Positions 43,984-53,484 of a stretch of DNA of 64,000 nucleotides are shown here, in pieces. A program made the position numbers and the translations under genes. This DNA is from Brevibacillus sp. JNUCC-41. GTDB lineage: Bacteria > Bacillota > Bacilli > Bacillales > DSM-1321. Within the stretch, counting starts at the first letter, position 1; each line of letters begins with the position of its first letter. The notes under the pieces were generated by a model, which was given only the letters and a program-made list of their open reading frames with translations, had not been told where the DNA came from and did not search any database. The DNA is taken from NCBI RefSeq assembly GCF_014844095.1, contig NZ_CP062163.1:5055501-5119500 (forward strand), written 5' to 3'.

Positions 43984-44082
43984 ACGATTTCCTCCGTATT
44001 CTATTATTCTACTTCTAAATTATAGTTTTGCTTATAACTGGGAACTTCTAAATGGATCCTTCAACGCTACCTACTAGAACCT

Positions 44083-45516
44083 CTATTGAACAAAATCATT
44101 GGTCTGATCATTTGTTAAGGCTGGCACCTCCACTTTTACTTTTCTTCTCGCATATCTAAAATAGTAAAATATATAACAAGCAACGACGAAACCTCCCCCC
44201 CAATACAACGAATTACGCTGTGTCGAATCATAAGCGGTGAACACGAAAATACCTAGGCACATAAGGATGCAGAGAATCGGGACAAATGGGAAGAAAGGTA
44301 CTCTAAACTTCAGATTTTCAACCTTTCCTCCTTCTCTGATATACTGCTTACGGAATCTGTACTGGGCGAACGCAATCGCCATCCAGGTAAGTACCCCTCC
44401 AACCCCGCTTATGGAAAGTAACACAACAAATAGCGTTTCTTCTGCTACTACACTTGTAAGTAACGACAGTAAGGCAAAGACCAAGGTGATGAGCAAGGCA
44501 TTAATAGGTACACCGCGCCGGTTTAGCTTTCCAAATAAAGGGGGCGCCATTCCGGTTTGAGAAAGGGAGAAAAGGATCCTGGTACAAGCAAACAGACCCG
44601 TGTTCCCAACAGAGAGTACCGCAGTCAAAATTACAAAATTCATAATGTCAGCTGCATAAGGAATACCTACCATTTCAAACACGGTAACAAATGGGCTTTC
44701 CAGCACCCCAGCTTCTTGCCACGGAACGATAGCCGACAAGACAAAGATTGCTAGAACATAGAAAAGCAGGACACGTATTACGATGCTTCGAATCGCTCTC
44801 GGAATACTTTGTTGCGGGTTTTCCGTCTCGCCTGCTGCAACCCCCATGATTTCTGATCCCTGAAATGCATATACGACCGTCATCATCGATATAAACACAC
44901 CCGTGAATCCTGTAGGAAATAGTCCATCACCCATAAAATTAGATAAAAACGGAGCAGGTTGTGCATCCATATGAATCAATCCAAACATCGCTGCCGCACC
45001 GATAATGATGAACAGAATAACAGTAAGTACTTTAATCCCTGCGAACCAGTACTCAGTCTCCGCGAAACTTCTCGTTGTTAAGGCATTTATAGTGAACAAT
45101 AGTACGGTAAATATCATACACCATACCCATACTGGTATATTAGGGAACCATCTAGCCATAAGCAATCCAGCCGCTACAAATTCTAAGCCTACGTAAAGAG
45201 CCCAACTTAGCCAGTAAATCCAACCAATGACAAACCCAGTGGCGGGTCCAATAAATTTTGTTGCATGGACCTGAAAGGAACCGGACACCGGCATCACTAC
45301 CGATAATTCACCGAGACAAATCATCGCCAAGTACATTAATAAACCACCGAACAAATAGGCAACAATCGCTCCTGCGGGTCCGGCTTCACCGATCGCATAA
45401 CCTGATCCCAGGAAAAGACCTGTTCCAATGATCCCACCTAAGGAGAGCATGAATAAATGTCTGCTCTTCATCGAACGCTGTAATTCTTTTGGCTGATTTT
45501 CATGTACTGTTTGCAT
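44083..45516 (-). CDS. Amino-acid permease, APC superfamily (RocE-like paralogue)
   Basis: A 477-residue permease with 12 predicted spans, strongly similar to the RocE-type permease at 11260: LQRSMKSRHLFMLSLGGIIGT, GELSVVMPVSGSFQVHATKFI and FNALTTRSFAETEYWFAGIKV-like region, and AGETENPQQSIPRAIRS. ATG at 45516 with a G-rich upstream (GGGGGGGAATTC). It lies between the amino-acid dehydrogenase and the aldehyde dehydrogenase, and should bring in the amino acid this cluster degrades. Confidence 0.9.
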   Translation of the reverse strand: MQTVHENQPKELQRSMKSRHLFMLSLGGIIGTGLFLGSGYAIGEAGPAGAIVAYLFGGLLMYLAMICLGELSVVMPVSGSFQVHATKFIGPATGFVIGWIYWLSWALYVGLEFVAAGLLMARWFPNIPVWVWCMIFTVLLFTINALTTRSFAETEYWFAGIKVLTVILFIIIGAAAMFGLIHMDAQPAPFLSNFMGDGLFPTGFTGVFISMMTVVYAFQGSEIMGVAAGETENPQQSIPRAIRSIVIRVLLFYVLAIFVLSAIVPWQEAGVLESPFVTVFEMVGIPYAADIMNFVILTAVLSVGNTGLFACTRILFSLSQTGMAPPLFGKLNRRGVPINALLITLVFALLSLLTSVVAEETLFVVLLSISGVGGVLTWMAIAFAQYRFRKQYIREGGKVENLKFRVPFFPFVPILCILMCLGIFVFTAYDSTQRNSLYWGGGFVVACYIFYYFRYARRKVKVEVPALTNDQTNDFVQ

Positions 45517-45615
45517 GAATTCCCCCCCGTTTCTAATCGATAAACTGCTCTATACATTTTTATGATTAACACAAGATAACGAGAGTTCCCATTATTCTGA
45601 AATTAAACCACATTA

Positions 45616-46791
45616 TTATTGTGCAGATAACGCTTCGGAAGGCTCAGCATACTCTAACATGTCACTAATTGTCGGTTTGAATATTTCATAAGCTACTTCT
45701 CTTTGATATTTATTTTGGTTTTTTGCTTCTGTAAACAACTTAAATGTATTTTTCCTGCATAGTTTTTCGATATCATCAACGACAGCTTGCGGATCTGGTT
45801 TAACTAGTCCGAAAATAATTACATCATAAAACCTTATCGCCCCCAGGTTGGCAACGAAATCATTGACAACATCAATTCCTCTTTGTTTTATGATTTCGTC
45901 TCCCTCAGAAGAAATGGGAATGTTTGCCGCTTCCACAATTAAGCTTGCTTTTACGCTTTTAGCATTGGATATGTGGATAACATCCTCTAGTGCGCACGGA
46001 ATTAAAATGTCGCAATCTATATCGAGCCATTCCGTGTTTGACCTTACATTATAATGTGGTTCAAAAAAGGCTTTATCCATTTCTCCGTACACATTCTTAT
46101 GATCAATAAGTTCTTGGACATCTAATCCTTCTTCACACGTTACCAAAAGGGTTGCATCAGAAATTCCCACGACTTTATAACCTAACTGGGACATTTTCAA
46201 TGCACAGCTTGCTCCTACACAGCCGAATCCTTGAATGACAACTCTCGCTCCACCCTTTCCGCTTTTAAATTTCCATGCTTCATCTGCGGAAAATGCCACA
46301 CCATAGCCTGTTACGACATCGTTTAAAAACAACCCGTCAATTTTTGTTTTCAACAGTGCATCAAAATCCTTTATCCCTTGTAGAACATTTGGATTCTGCT
46401 TCATTGATTTCGTAAGAGGGATATCAATACCAAATTCATTAAATATTTTGAGCACATCTTCATATTTGGTACCTAAATCACTGCCTAAAGATACTCCGAT
46501 GTCTATATAAGGCATCATCGCAATTAGAAATCTTCTTAATACTGCATACGCGTCTGGCGCTTTATAGTCATAGGCAATGCCCGCTTTACATGCGCCAGTC
46601 GTCTCAGATTCACCGGCTACATACTTATAAGCCATCGCCTCAGCTAACCTTTCGACCTCTTCTTTTGTGACCGTTGGGTGCATTCTTGTACCGCCACCTG
46701 TGTAGCCTTTGACAAAGTTATGCACGACCAACCAACCTTTTGCATCTGTTTCCGTATCATTCCATTCCACAACTAAATATGGTTTGAACAT
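45616..46791 (-). CDS. Divergent Glu/Leu/Phe/Val dehydrogenase
   Basis: A 391-residue amino-acid dehydrogenase that would form a 2-oxo acid and ammonia with NAD(P). The fold is recognisable from VVIQGFGCVGASCAL (~195) and CDILIPCALEDVI, but substrate motifs are altered: GYTGGGTRMHPTVTKEE where glutamate dehydrogenases have GPAKGGIRFHPDVT, and ETTGACKAGIAYDY where they have YGGAKGGIxxDP. The lysine is kept, but the Lys/Gly context differs. It is also shorter than the paralogue at 20755. Substrate is probably not glutamate. ATG at 46791 with GGGGAGG upstream. A TGGCATG-TTTTTGCA element 30-45 bp upstream is one base short of a sigma-54 promoter. Confidence 0.85.
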   Translation of the reverse strand: MFKPYLVVEWNDTETDAKGWLVVHNFVKGYTGGGTRMHPTVTKEEVERLAEAMAYKYVAGESETTGACKAGIAYDYKAPDAYAVLRRFLIAMMPYIDIGVSLGSDLGTKYEDVLKIFNEFGIDIPLTKSMKQNPNVLQGIKDFDALLKTKIDGLFLNDVVTGYGVAFSADEAWKFKSGKGGARVVIQGFGCVGASCALKMSQLGYKVVGISDATLLVTCEEGLDVQELIDHKNVYGEMDKAFFEPHYNVRSNTEWLDIDCDILIPCALEDVIHISNAKSVKASLIVEAANIPISSEGDEIIKQRGIDVVNDFVANLGAIRFYDVIIFGLVKPDPQAVVDDIEKLCRKNTFKLFTEAKNQNKYQREVAYEIFKPTISDMLEYAEPSEALSAQ

Positions 46792-46869
46792 CTGTGAAAC
46801 CTCCCCAAAATTTTATTATTCCTACTACCTTCTAATGCAAAAACATGCCACAGCATATTTGCCCCGCAA

Positions 46870-48534
46870 CTATTTGTTGGACAATAGCTTTTGGTGCACT
46901 TCCTTCTTGTCTTGGCCAACAGATAGAATCTTTGGATTGACTGCAACTTCGATTACAGCCGGAAGCCCTGAAGCAATCGCCCTTTGCAGTGCTGGCGCAA
47001 AATCACTATTTCTTTCAACCTTTTCACCATGCGCTCCAAATAAGCGGGCCAATTCGGCAAAATCAGGATTGGACAAGTCAGTTCCAACTACCCGATTTGG
47101 AAAATGCCTTTCTTGATGTACTCGGATTGTTCCGTAAATATTGTTGTTGACAACAATTGATATGGTCGGGATTTTATACCGTACAGCGGTTTCAATCTCT
47201 TGGAGAGTCATCATAAAGCCGCCATCTCCTGAAATGGATACAACATGTTTGTGAGGCTGCGCCAGCTTTGCCCCAATAGCAGCAGGCAGTCCATATCCCA
47301 TCGCACCCGACGTTGGCCCTACGTATGTGTTTTCTTGCTCGAAACGATAATATCTGGATAGCCATCCGAAAAAGTTGCCGGCATCATTTGTAATGATAGT
47401 ATCCTTCGGAAGACAGACGGCAATGTCATGCATTAATCCGTCCATATCTACGAAATCTTCTGTGTAGTCGGCCTTCGGTTCAGAAAATTCCAAATATTTA
47501 TCATGCAATTCTTTCAAATGGTCTTCGCTTGAAATAATAGATCCTGGTTCTGGCGCTTGCAGTGCTTGTTCCAAGAAGCTCTTTGCATCTGCTTCAATGG
47601 CAAGTGAAGGTGGATACACTTTACCAAAAATATCGGGACAAATATCCACATGGATCAGTTTTGAATTTTCAGAAATCAGTGTGTAGTCTTGTGTTCCTAC
47701 TTGAGAGAATCGTGTCCCTAATGCCAAAACTACATCTGCATCGCGGATTGCATCAAGTAAATATTGTGGTGTCCCAAACCCAAGCCATCCTGCATAGCAA
47801 GGATGTGAGTTCGGAAACGCGTCAAATCGACGGAAAGCGGTAACAACAGGGAGTTTCATCGCCTCAGCAAACTGTACAAGCAGCCTGCTGGCCTTAGCAT
47901 GAATCACACCTCCACCAGCAATCAATACGGGACGCTCCGCATTTCGTATCAAATCCATCGCCTGCTTCACATCTTCCATATGTGGTTGGGGAGGAAGCGA
48001 GCGATAAGAATGATTGATGTTCAACTCTGCCTCATCTTCCAACATGTCATGCGGCAAAGCCACCAATACAGGGCCCGGACGCCCCGATCGCGCAATATGG
48101 AACGCCCGTTGCAATAATTCCGGGATCCTTTCCACACGATCGATCTCTACCGTCCATTTACATAAATGACTGAAAAAACCCGTCAAATTCACTTCCTGGA
48201 ATGCTTCCTTTTCTTTAAAAGGGCGTTCGACTTGGCCAATAAGTGCAACCAAAGGGGTTGAGTCTTGAGCGGCAGTATGAATGCCGATAGCTAAGTTTGT
48301 AGCACCCACTCCACGCGTTGCCATACAAACTCCTACCTTTCCCGAAGCCTTGGCATACCCCTCCGCCATAAAAGAGGCACCTCCTTCATGCCTTGCGGAA
48401 ATAAGTTCTATTTCAGGATGTTGATATAGTGCATCCATTACACTTAGATAACTTTCACCTGGTACACAAAAAGCTTTTTTCACCCCTTCTTTAGCCATTA
48501 CTTCTACGATTGCCCTTCCTCCACTGACTTTCAT
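46870..48534 (-). CDS. Thiamine-diphosphate-dependent enzyme (acetolactate synthase / 2-oxo acid decarboxylase family)
   Basis: A 554-residue enzyme. N-terminal PYR domain with the cofactor Glu in CVPGESYLSVMDAL (~28), a central domain, and the C-terminal PP domain with the metal motif GDGGFMMTLQEIETAV ending in NNNIYG (~445-470). Members are acetolactate synthases, benzoylformate-type decarboxylases and related lyases. The ATG at 48534 has GGGAGG 7 nt upstream; a start at 48555 would include that site. With an amino-acid dehydrogenase and an aldehyde dehydrogenase downstream, a 2-oxo acid decarboxylase role is the best fit (inference). Confidence 0.88.
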   Translation of the reverse strand: MKVSGGRAIVEVMAKEGVKKAFCVPGESYLSVMDALYQHPEIELISARHEGGASFMAEGYAKASGKVGVCMATRGVGATNLAIGIHTAAQDSTPLVALIGQVERPFKEKEAFQEVNLTGFFSHLCKWTVEIDRVERIPELLQRAFHIARSGRPGPVLVALPHDMLEDEAELNINHSYRSLPPQPHMEDVKQAMDLIRNAERPVLIAGGGVIHAKASRLLVQFAEAMKLPVVTAFRRFDAFPNSHPCYAGWLGFGTPQYLLDAIRDADVVLALGTRFSQVGTQDYTLISENSKLIHVDICPDIFGKVYPPSLAIEADAKSFLEQALQAPEPGSIISSEDHLKELHDKYLEFSEPKADYTEDFVDMDGLMHDIAVCLPKDTIITNDAGNFFGWLSRYYRFEQENTYVGPTSGAMGYGLPAAIGAKLAQPHKHVVSISGDGGFMMTLQEIETAVRYKIPTISIVVNNNIYGTIRVHQERHFPNRVVGTDLSNPDFAELARLFGAHGEKVERNSDFAPALQRAIASGLPAVIEVAVNPKILSVGQDKKEVHQKLLSNK

Positions 48535-48612
48535 AATCAAGCCTCCCGCTTTCAAGCACGTATTTTTGTTCTAGTAATTTATGATTATATGAATATTGAC
48601 TCATCTTCAATA

Positions 48613-50109
48613 TCATTTAACAAGTTTCCCCATTCCAGAAACAAGTTTATTATCTTCTTCCATCTCAATAGGAGGTTTTCTTGTAACGGCACTCACTCCC
48701 AAAGTTACTGTAATGTTGATGAGTAATACGGCTAACCCTACATCAAGATCTTGTATGACTTGCGGCAGGGATGGAAATAAAGTAGCAAGTGTCGTACCTG
48801 AAGTAGTCGTGTATATGACAATTAGAATTCCAACAATCATTCCGGCAAAAGCTCCTTGGACGGTAACAGGATTCTTTTTCCACAAACTAAAAAATAATGC
48901 GGGAAATAACTGTGCCATGAAGCTATATGCCATTAGATACAACGTAAAAATCGACTCCCCACCATTAAACGTAAAATATAGAGTCACTATGGAAATGGCA
49001 GGTACTAACATCCTGCTCAGTCTTTGAAGCTGTTCATCTGATGTATTCGGCTTCCACACCTTATATACATTTTTGGAAAGTATCGTGGCAGTTGCCGTCA
49101 ACACGAGTGAACTGGGAATAAGGGCGGCCATCGCCCCTGATGCTCCAATAACCCCAACAAACCAGGGATCAAATGACATTTTCGCCATTTTAAATAAAGC
49201 TAAGTCTGCTTCTGCCCCCTGTAGATTCGGAACTTGGAGAATCGCAGAAAAACCAATAAATAACGAAAAAATGATGATTACTTGATAAATTGGCATAACC
49301 CCGGCATTCCAACGAAGTGATTTTGGACTTTTTGCAGAGAATACTCCCGCCAACATATGAGGAAACATATAAAATGCCAGTGCTGTCATGATTGTAGCTG
49401 AAATAAACCAAGAGATACTCAAACCTTGTTCCGGGAAAATCAAAAAACCTTGTTTAGCCGTATCGATTGCTTCAAACATCGGCTGTAAACCACCGTAATA
49501 ATGAAGAGGAAAATAAATCCCCATGAAGACGACTACAGTCAGAATCATGATATCTTTAATGACTGCGGTCCACGCTACCCCATGCATCCCTGAAGCAGTT
49601 ACATAAATTGTGATCGCAATGACACTTACAACTATGGCCACATTTGGCGAAATGGACCCATAGGAGGCTTCCGATACGATAATTCCTAACCCTTTCAACT
49701 GCATGATCAGATATGGAATAATTGATATGACGCTAATTACCGCTACAAGAACTCCTAAAGCCGGACTATTGTACTTTTTATCATAAAAATCAGATTGAGA
49801 TATGACTTTATTTTTCTTGGCATATCTCCAAATAGGCGGCAACAGCCAATAGGCGATTACAAAATAGAAGCAATTGAAAGCGTATAAGGCAGGAGGCATA
49901 CCTGATCTATACGCTCCGCCGCTTGCCCCCAAAAACGTATATGTCGTAAACATTTCACCTGCTATCAAGAAGAAGAGCAAAAAGCTGCCGAAACCCCTTC
50001 CGCCAATAGCCCATTGTTCCAAACTCATATTCTTACCTTTTCGAGCTTGAAGCCCTAACCAAATGCACAGAACCAAAAAGAAAAGGATAACAAGCAGGGC
50101 TTCATTCAT
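48613..50109 (-). CDS. Sodium:solute symporter (SSS family, YhjB-like)
   Basis: A 498-residue symporter with about 13 spans. SSS features: WAIGGRGFGSFLLFFLIAGE (~33), FTTYTFLGASGGAYRSG, ISQSDFYDKKYNSPALG and the late YLMAYSFMAQLFPALFF. Together with the DUF3311 gene it forms the YhjB/YhjC-type pair typical of Bacillus monocarboxylate or amino-acid symporters. Its ATG overlaps the stop of the DUF3311 gene (TGATG), so translation is coupled. It may import a carboxylate such as a 2-oxo or 2-hydroxy acid for the adjacent dehydrogenase. Confidence 0.9.
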   Translation of the reverse strand: MNEALLVILFFLVLCIWLGLQARKGKNMSLEQWAIGGRGFGSFLLFFLIAGEMFTTYTFLGASGGAYRSGMPPALYAFNCFYFVIAYWLLPPIWRYAKKNKVISQSDFYDKKYNSPALGVLVAVISVISIIPYLIMQLKGLGIIVSEASYGSISPNVAIVVSVIAITIYVTASGMHGVAWTAVIKDIMILTVVVFMGIYFPLHYYGGLQPMFEAIDTAKQGFLIFPEQGLSISWFISATIMTALAFYMFPHMLAGVFSAKSPKSLRWNAGVMPIYQVIIIFSLFIGFSAILQVPNLQGAEADLALFKMAKMSFDPWFVGVIGASGAMAALIPSSLVLTATATILSKNVYKVWKPNTSDEQLQRLSRMLVPAISIVTLYFTFNGGESIFTLYLMAYSFMAQLFPALFFSLWKKNPVTVQGAFAGMIVGILIVIYTTTSGTTLATLFPSLPQVIQDLDVGLAVLLINITVTLGVSAVTRKPPIEMEEDNKLVSGMGKLVK

Positions 50110-50300
50110 CAGTCTTCTTCCTCCTCGGTTGCCGGATCAAGTTTATTGGCAATTATTAAAAACACTGATGTAAGACAAACCCATAATATGGCCCAAAAAA
50201 GAACAAATGGCATCCCTAAAACATAAGGTTCAATCCGATTGATCACCACAAGCGAGCCAAGTGCCGGTATTGCACTTATCACATAGATCATTTTCTTCAT
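50109..50300 (-). CDS. DUF3311-type small membrane protein (YhjC-like symporter partner)
   Basis: A 63-residue protein with two hydrophobic spans (MIYVISAIPALGSLVVI and FVLFWAILWVCLTSVFLII) and an acidic tail (DPATEEEED). It is the usual small partner encoded just before SSS symporters of the YhjB type. The ATG at 50300 follows AAGGATGGTG; the frame extends 15 codons upstream without a ribosome site. It overlaps the symporter gene by 1 nt. Confidence 0.85.
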   Translation of the reverse strand: MKKMIYVISAIPALGSLVVINRIEPYVLGMPFVLFWAILWVCLTSVFLIIANKLDPATEEEED

Positions 50301-50386
50301 TTGTTCACCATCCTTACCAACAAATGCCCAACTTGAATCATCCAATCCTTCACTTTTCTGAAAAAACAGATATTTTTTCTGTATTA

Positions 50387-51367
50387 TTACATTGACAGCC
50401 CTTTAGTTAAGGGCTCATTTACAGCCCAATTCGGTTGCATGCCTGTAAGGACTTGTTCCACTTGCATTGCTGCATGTATAGCCATGCGTATCGAGCCTTC
50501 CTTCGTCAATGCCGCATTATGAGGACTGACAATCACATTATCCAATTTAAAAAGGGGATTCCCTTTATCAGGAGGCTCAACTTCAAATACGTCTATTCCA
50601 GCACCGGCAATCTGGCCCGCTTGCAAAGCATTTACTAAATCACTTTCCCTCACCACACCGCCCCTGGAAGCGTTTACAAAATAAGAAGAAGGTTTCATCC
50701 AGGAAAACTCACGGCTACCTATTATCCCTTTTGTTGTTTTCGTTAACGGCAGATGCAGGGTAATAACATCAGAGTTTCTGAATAACCATTCTAAATCTGT
50801 TACTATCTCCAACTCCGAATTCGTTTTGGCTGCAACATACGGGTCGTAGCCAATCACTTTCATATCAAAGCCTTGGTAAGCCTTTTTTGCCAGTATTTTA
50901 CCGATTCTCCCCAGTCCGATAATCCCCAAAGTCTTGCCTTCCAAGTCCATGCCAAAAAGTTGATTACGAATAGCAAAATTCCCGCTGCGCAGTTCTTTAT
51001 CAGCCAAGCTTAAGTTTTTGGACAATGATAAAATTAATGCCATTACATGTTCAGCTACAGAATTCGCATTTGCCTCTGGGGTATTTGTTACATAAATGCC
51101 ACGCTCTGTAGCAGTTTCGATATCAATATTGTCCAAGCCCACACCATACTTGGCAATCACTTTGAGGTTTTCAGCTGCTTGAATGACTTCTTTATTTATT
51201 ACAGCCGTTGATCTCGTTAGTACTGCATCACAACCCTTGATTTCTTCCATAAGAATTTCTTGCGACAGATCAGACCCTACTTTAATCTTATAGCCTTTTT
51301 CTACTAAATAACTTTTCCCCTCTTTCTCAATATCTTGAGGAATATACACTACATGACTCACCTTCAC
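50387..51367 (-). CDS. D-2-hydroxyacid dehydrogenase (phosphoglycerate-dehydrogenase-like)
   Basis: A 326-residue NAD-dependent dehydrogenase: nucleotide motif GIIGLGRIGKILAKKAYQG (~145-163), catalytic Arg in NASRGGVV (~232), Glu in FEVEPPD, and the His in SPHNAALT (~283). It interconverts a 2-hydroxy acid and a 2-oxo acid. The start is a GTG at 51367 with AAAGGG 5 nt upstream. It is the first gene after the sigma-54 promoter at 51425-51441, so the activator at 51550 probably controls it and the genes after it. It is paralogous to the enzyme at 33323. Confidence 0.9.
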   Translation of the reverse strand: MKVSHVVYIPQDIEKEGKSYLVEKGYKIKVGSDLSQEILMEEIKGCDAVLTRSTAVINKEVIQAAENLKVIAKYGVGLDNIDIETATERGIYVTNTPEANANSVAEHVMALILSLSKNLSLADKELRSGNFAIRNQLFGMDLEGKTLGIIGLGRIGKILAKKAYQGFDMKVIGYDPYVAAKTNSELEIVTDLEWLFRNSDVITLHLPLTKTTKGIIGSREFSWMKPSSYFVNASRGGVVRESDLVNALQAGQIAGAGIDVFEVEPPDKGNPLFKLDNVIVSPHNAALTKEGSIRMAIHAAMQVEQVLTGMQPNWAVNEPLTKGLSM

Positions 51368-51424
51368 ACCAACCCTTTCATGTTAACCTTGAAGGAAATA
51401 TCTTTCCTACTGCATGGTTATATA

Positions 51425-51441
51425 TACAATTATTGTGCCAA
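51425..51441 (-). promoter_or_regulatory. Sigma-54 promoter of the hydroxyacid dehydrogenase / symporter cluster
   Basis: Minus strand TTGGCACAATAATTGTA: the -24 box is perfect (TTGGCAC) and the -12 box reads TTGT, giving 15 of 17 matches with correct spacing. It lies between the activator gene and the first cluster gene. Confidence 0.75.
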
Positions 51442-51549
51442 CATAAAAAACATCAGTTTATTCAAGAAAGAAGCCAATCAGTCCTTATATCAAGACATAA
51501 ATAAATGTAACAAATTGTTTCAAAATGATTTATTTAGTTTCATTACGTT

Positions 51550-53484
51550 TCAATCTGTTTCAATATTCAAGTTTTTCATCTTTCTCCATAAAGTCGTGCG
51601 ACTCATCCCTAACTCAAAGGCAGCTTTTCCTTTATTAAAATTAACCTTAATTAACATTTGAACAATTCTTTCACGTTCGGATAAATGCATCCCAGGGGAC
51701 ATGTCCATCTCTTCGTCTTGTTTCGATAGCTGTATTTTCTTTTTACTTCTATTGGGAAAATACATTTCAATATCGTACACATCAACTAACTTGTCTTTAT
51801 AAAGAGCGCATAATCGCTCACAAAAATTTTGCAATTGGCGAATATTCCCTTCCCAATTCTCTTCGCTCAGCTTTTTCATGGCAGTATCCGTAATCTTAAT
51901 TTGTTTTTGATCCGAATGACCTTTCTGAATAAAAGCATTCACCAATAACGGAATATCTTCTCTGCGTTCCCTAAGTGGAGGCAATACAAGGTCCAGTACA
52001 CTCAAGCGATAATACAGATCCTCCCGAAAGTCATTACCTTTCACCATTTGCATGAGGTCTTTGTTCGTTGCAGACACAATTCTCACATCAACGGGAATTA
52101 CTTTATCATCACCGATACGCATGATTTCCCGCTCTTGGAGGACACGTAGCAGCCGGCTTTGCATTTTTGGGGAGATTTCCCCTATTTCATCTAAAAAAAT
52201 CGTACCTCTATGAGCCAGTTCAAAAAATCCTAGCTTTCCGCCTTTCATGGCTCCCGTGAAAGCTCCTTCTGCATATCCGAAAAGCTCACTTTCCAATAGA
52301 TTTTCGGGAAGCGCCGCGCAATTAATGGCTACAAACGGGTTATTTTTCCGGTTGCTATGATTATGTATGCTTTGGGCGAATATTTCCTTGCCCGTTCCAG
52401 TTTCTCCAATTATAAGAATATTTGAATCTACTTCACTATAACGTTGAGCTGTTTCAATCGTCCTCTTAATTTCGGGACTTCGATACAATATATCATCAAA
52501 TGTGTACTTAGCCACATGTCCGCGTGAATGAAGTTTTCTGAAGAACTTCCCTTCCATCTCTTGAATGCGGGTAACATCTTGAAAGGCTACCATATCCCCC
52601 ACTTTTTTACCCTTTAAAAATATCGCAACTTTTTTTACCGATAATTGAATCGTTTGGTAAGCAACGGTATCTTTTTCGTATTCACCGTCGCTTAAAAGCA
52701 TATTTCGAAATCTCCCGGGCTTTATTATATCGTATATGGAATTTCCAATTAAGCTCCCCTTGGAAATCGATAATATCTCCTGAGCCGCCGTATTAAATAC
52801 AGATATTTGCCCTTTTAAATCTATAGCAATAACCCCTTCATAGGCATAATTAAGAATCGTTTGGTAACGCTTGGTCTTCTCCTGTTCCCTTCTGCTGACA
52901 AGAGCTACTCTTTTCGCCTCAATCAACGCCTGGCGAAATGATTCCTTTCCCGTGTCAACCAGAATGGCTCCCAACCCTATCTCTTCAGCATATTTACAGG
53001 TACTTAAACCACTTAACACCACCTCACAACCTTCTCTGGCTGCCAAATCCACTAAACTGACTGAGGACTCGATATCATTTAATATATAGGACTGAATTGG
53101 CAAATCAACAATATCCGAAAGGTTTTCCACCCCATAAATCATGTTTAACGCTCCTATAACGGCCACTTTTTTACTGCCAAAACGTGCCTTGCAATCATAT
53201 AGGGAACGAATGAGGTCAATCCCTTGGACAGGTATATCGACGATTGGAATGAATTCATTGCTTTCTTTTAATAGTTTCGTGATCAATCCCCTTGAAATGA
53301 TTACATCAGCATCCAGCTTCAACTTCCCAATCTTATCGGCATCCTCAACCACCTCCTCTAAAACAAACTTCACTGAACCGTTATCATTGTTGTCCGATTC
53401 TTCCAACTTGTTGAATTCCTCAAATCTTTCAAAAGCATCCGTAATATACCCTTTTCGAGGAACAACGAGTTTTATTTTTATCAA
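51550..53484 (-). CDS. Sigma-54-dependent activator with PrpR-type sensor and PAS domain
   Basis: A 644-residue enhancer-binding protein. N-terminal PrpR_N-like ligand domain (~1-190; GAINMIYGVENLSD-like and VVLSGLSTCKYAEEIG segments), a PAS domain (~200-300; ILNYAYEGVIAIDLKGQ), AAA+ domain with Walker A GETGTGKE (~359), canonical GAFTGA loop (~407), Walker B GTIFLDEIGEIS, and a C-terminal Fis-type helix-turn-helix (KAAFELGMSRTTLWRKMKNL). The preferred start is the TTG at 53484, 8 nt after GGAGG; a TTG at 53499 lies before that site. PrpR_N domains bind small carboxylates, in line with the downstream hydroxyacid dehydrogenase and symporter. Confidence 0.92.
   Translation of the reverse strand: MIKIKLVVPRKGYITDAFERFEEFNKLEESDNNDNGSVKFVLEEVVEDADKIGKLKLDADVIISRGLITKLLKESNEFIPIVDIPVQGIDLIRSLYDCKARFGSKKVAVIGALNMIYGVENLSDIVDLPIQSYILNDIESSVSLVDLAAREGCEVVLSGLSTCKYAEEIGLGAILVDTGKESFRQALIEAKRVALVSRREQEKTKRYQTILNYAYEGVIAIDLKGQISVFNTAAQEILSISKGSLIGNSIYDIIKPGRFRNMLLSDGEYEKDTVAYQTIQLSVKKVAIFLKGKKVGDMVAFQDVTRIQEMEGKFFRKLHSRGHVAKYTFDDILYRSPEIKRTIETAQRYSEVDSNILIIGETGTGKEIFAQSIHNHSNRKNNPFVAINCAALPENLLESELFGYAEGAFTGAMKGGKLGFFELAHRGTIFLDEIGEISPKMQSRLLRVLQEREIMRIGDDKVIPVDVRIVSATNKDLMQMVKGNDFREDLYYRLSVLDLVLPPLRERREDIPLLVNAFIQKGHSDQKQIKITDTAMKKLSEENWEGNIRQLQNFCERLCALYKDKLVDVYDIEMYFPNRSKKKIQLSKQDEEMDMSPGMHLSERERIVQMLIKVNFNKGKAAFELGMSRTTLWRKMKNLNIETD

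Noticed and set aside
46814..46848. TGGCATG-TTTTTGCA upstream of the divergent amino-acid dehydrogenase as a sigma-54 promoter
   Set aside because: GG and GC are separated by 9 bp, one short of the strict spacing, so it is listed only as a possible damaged or weak promoter.
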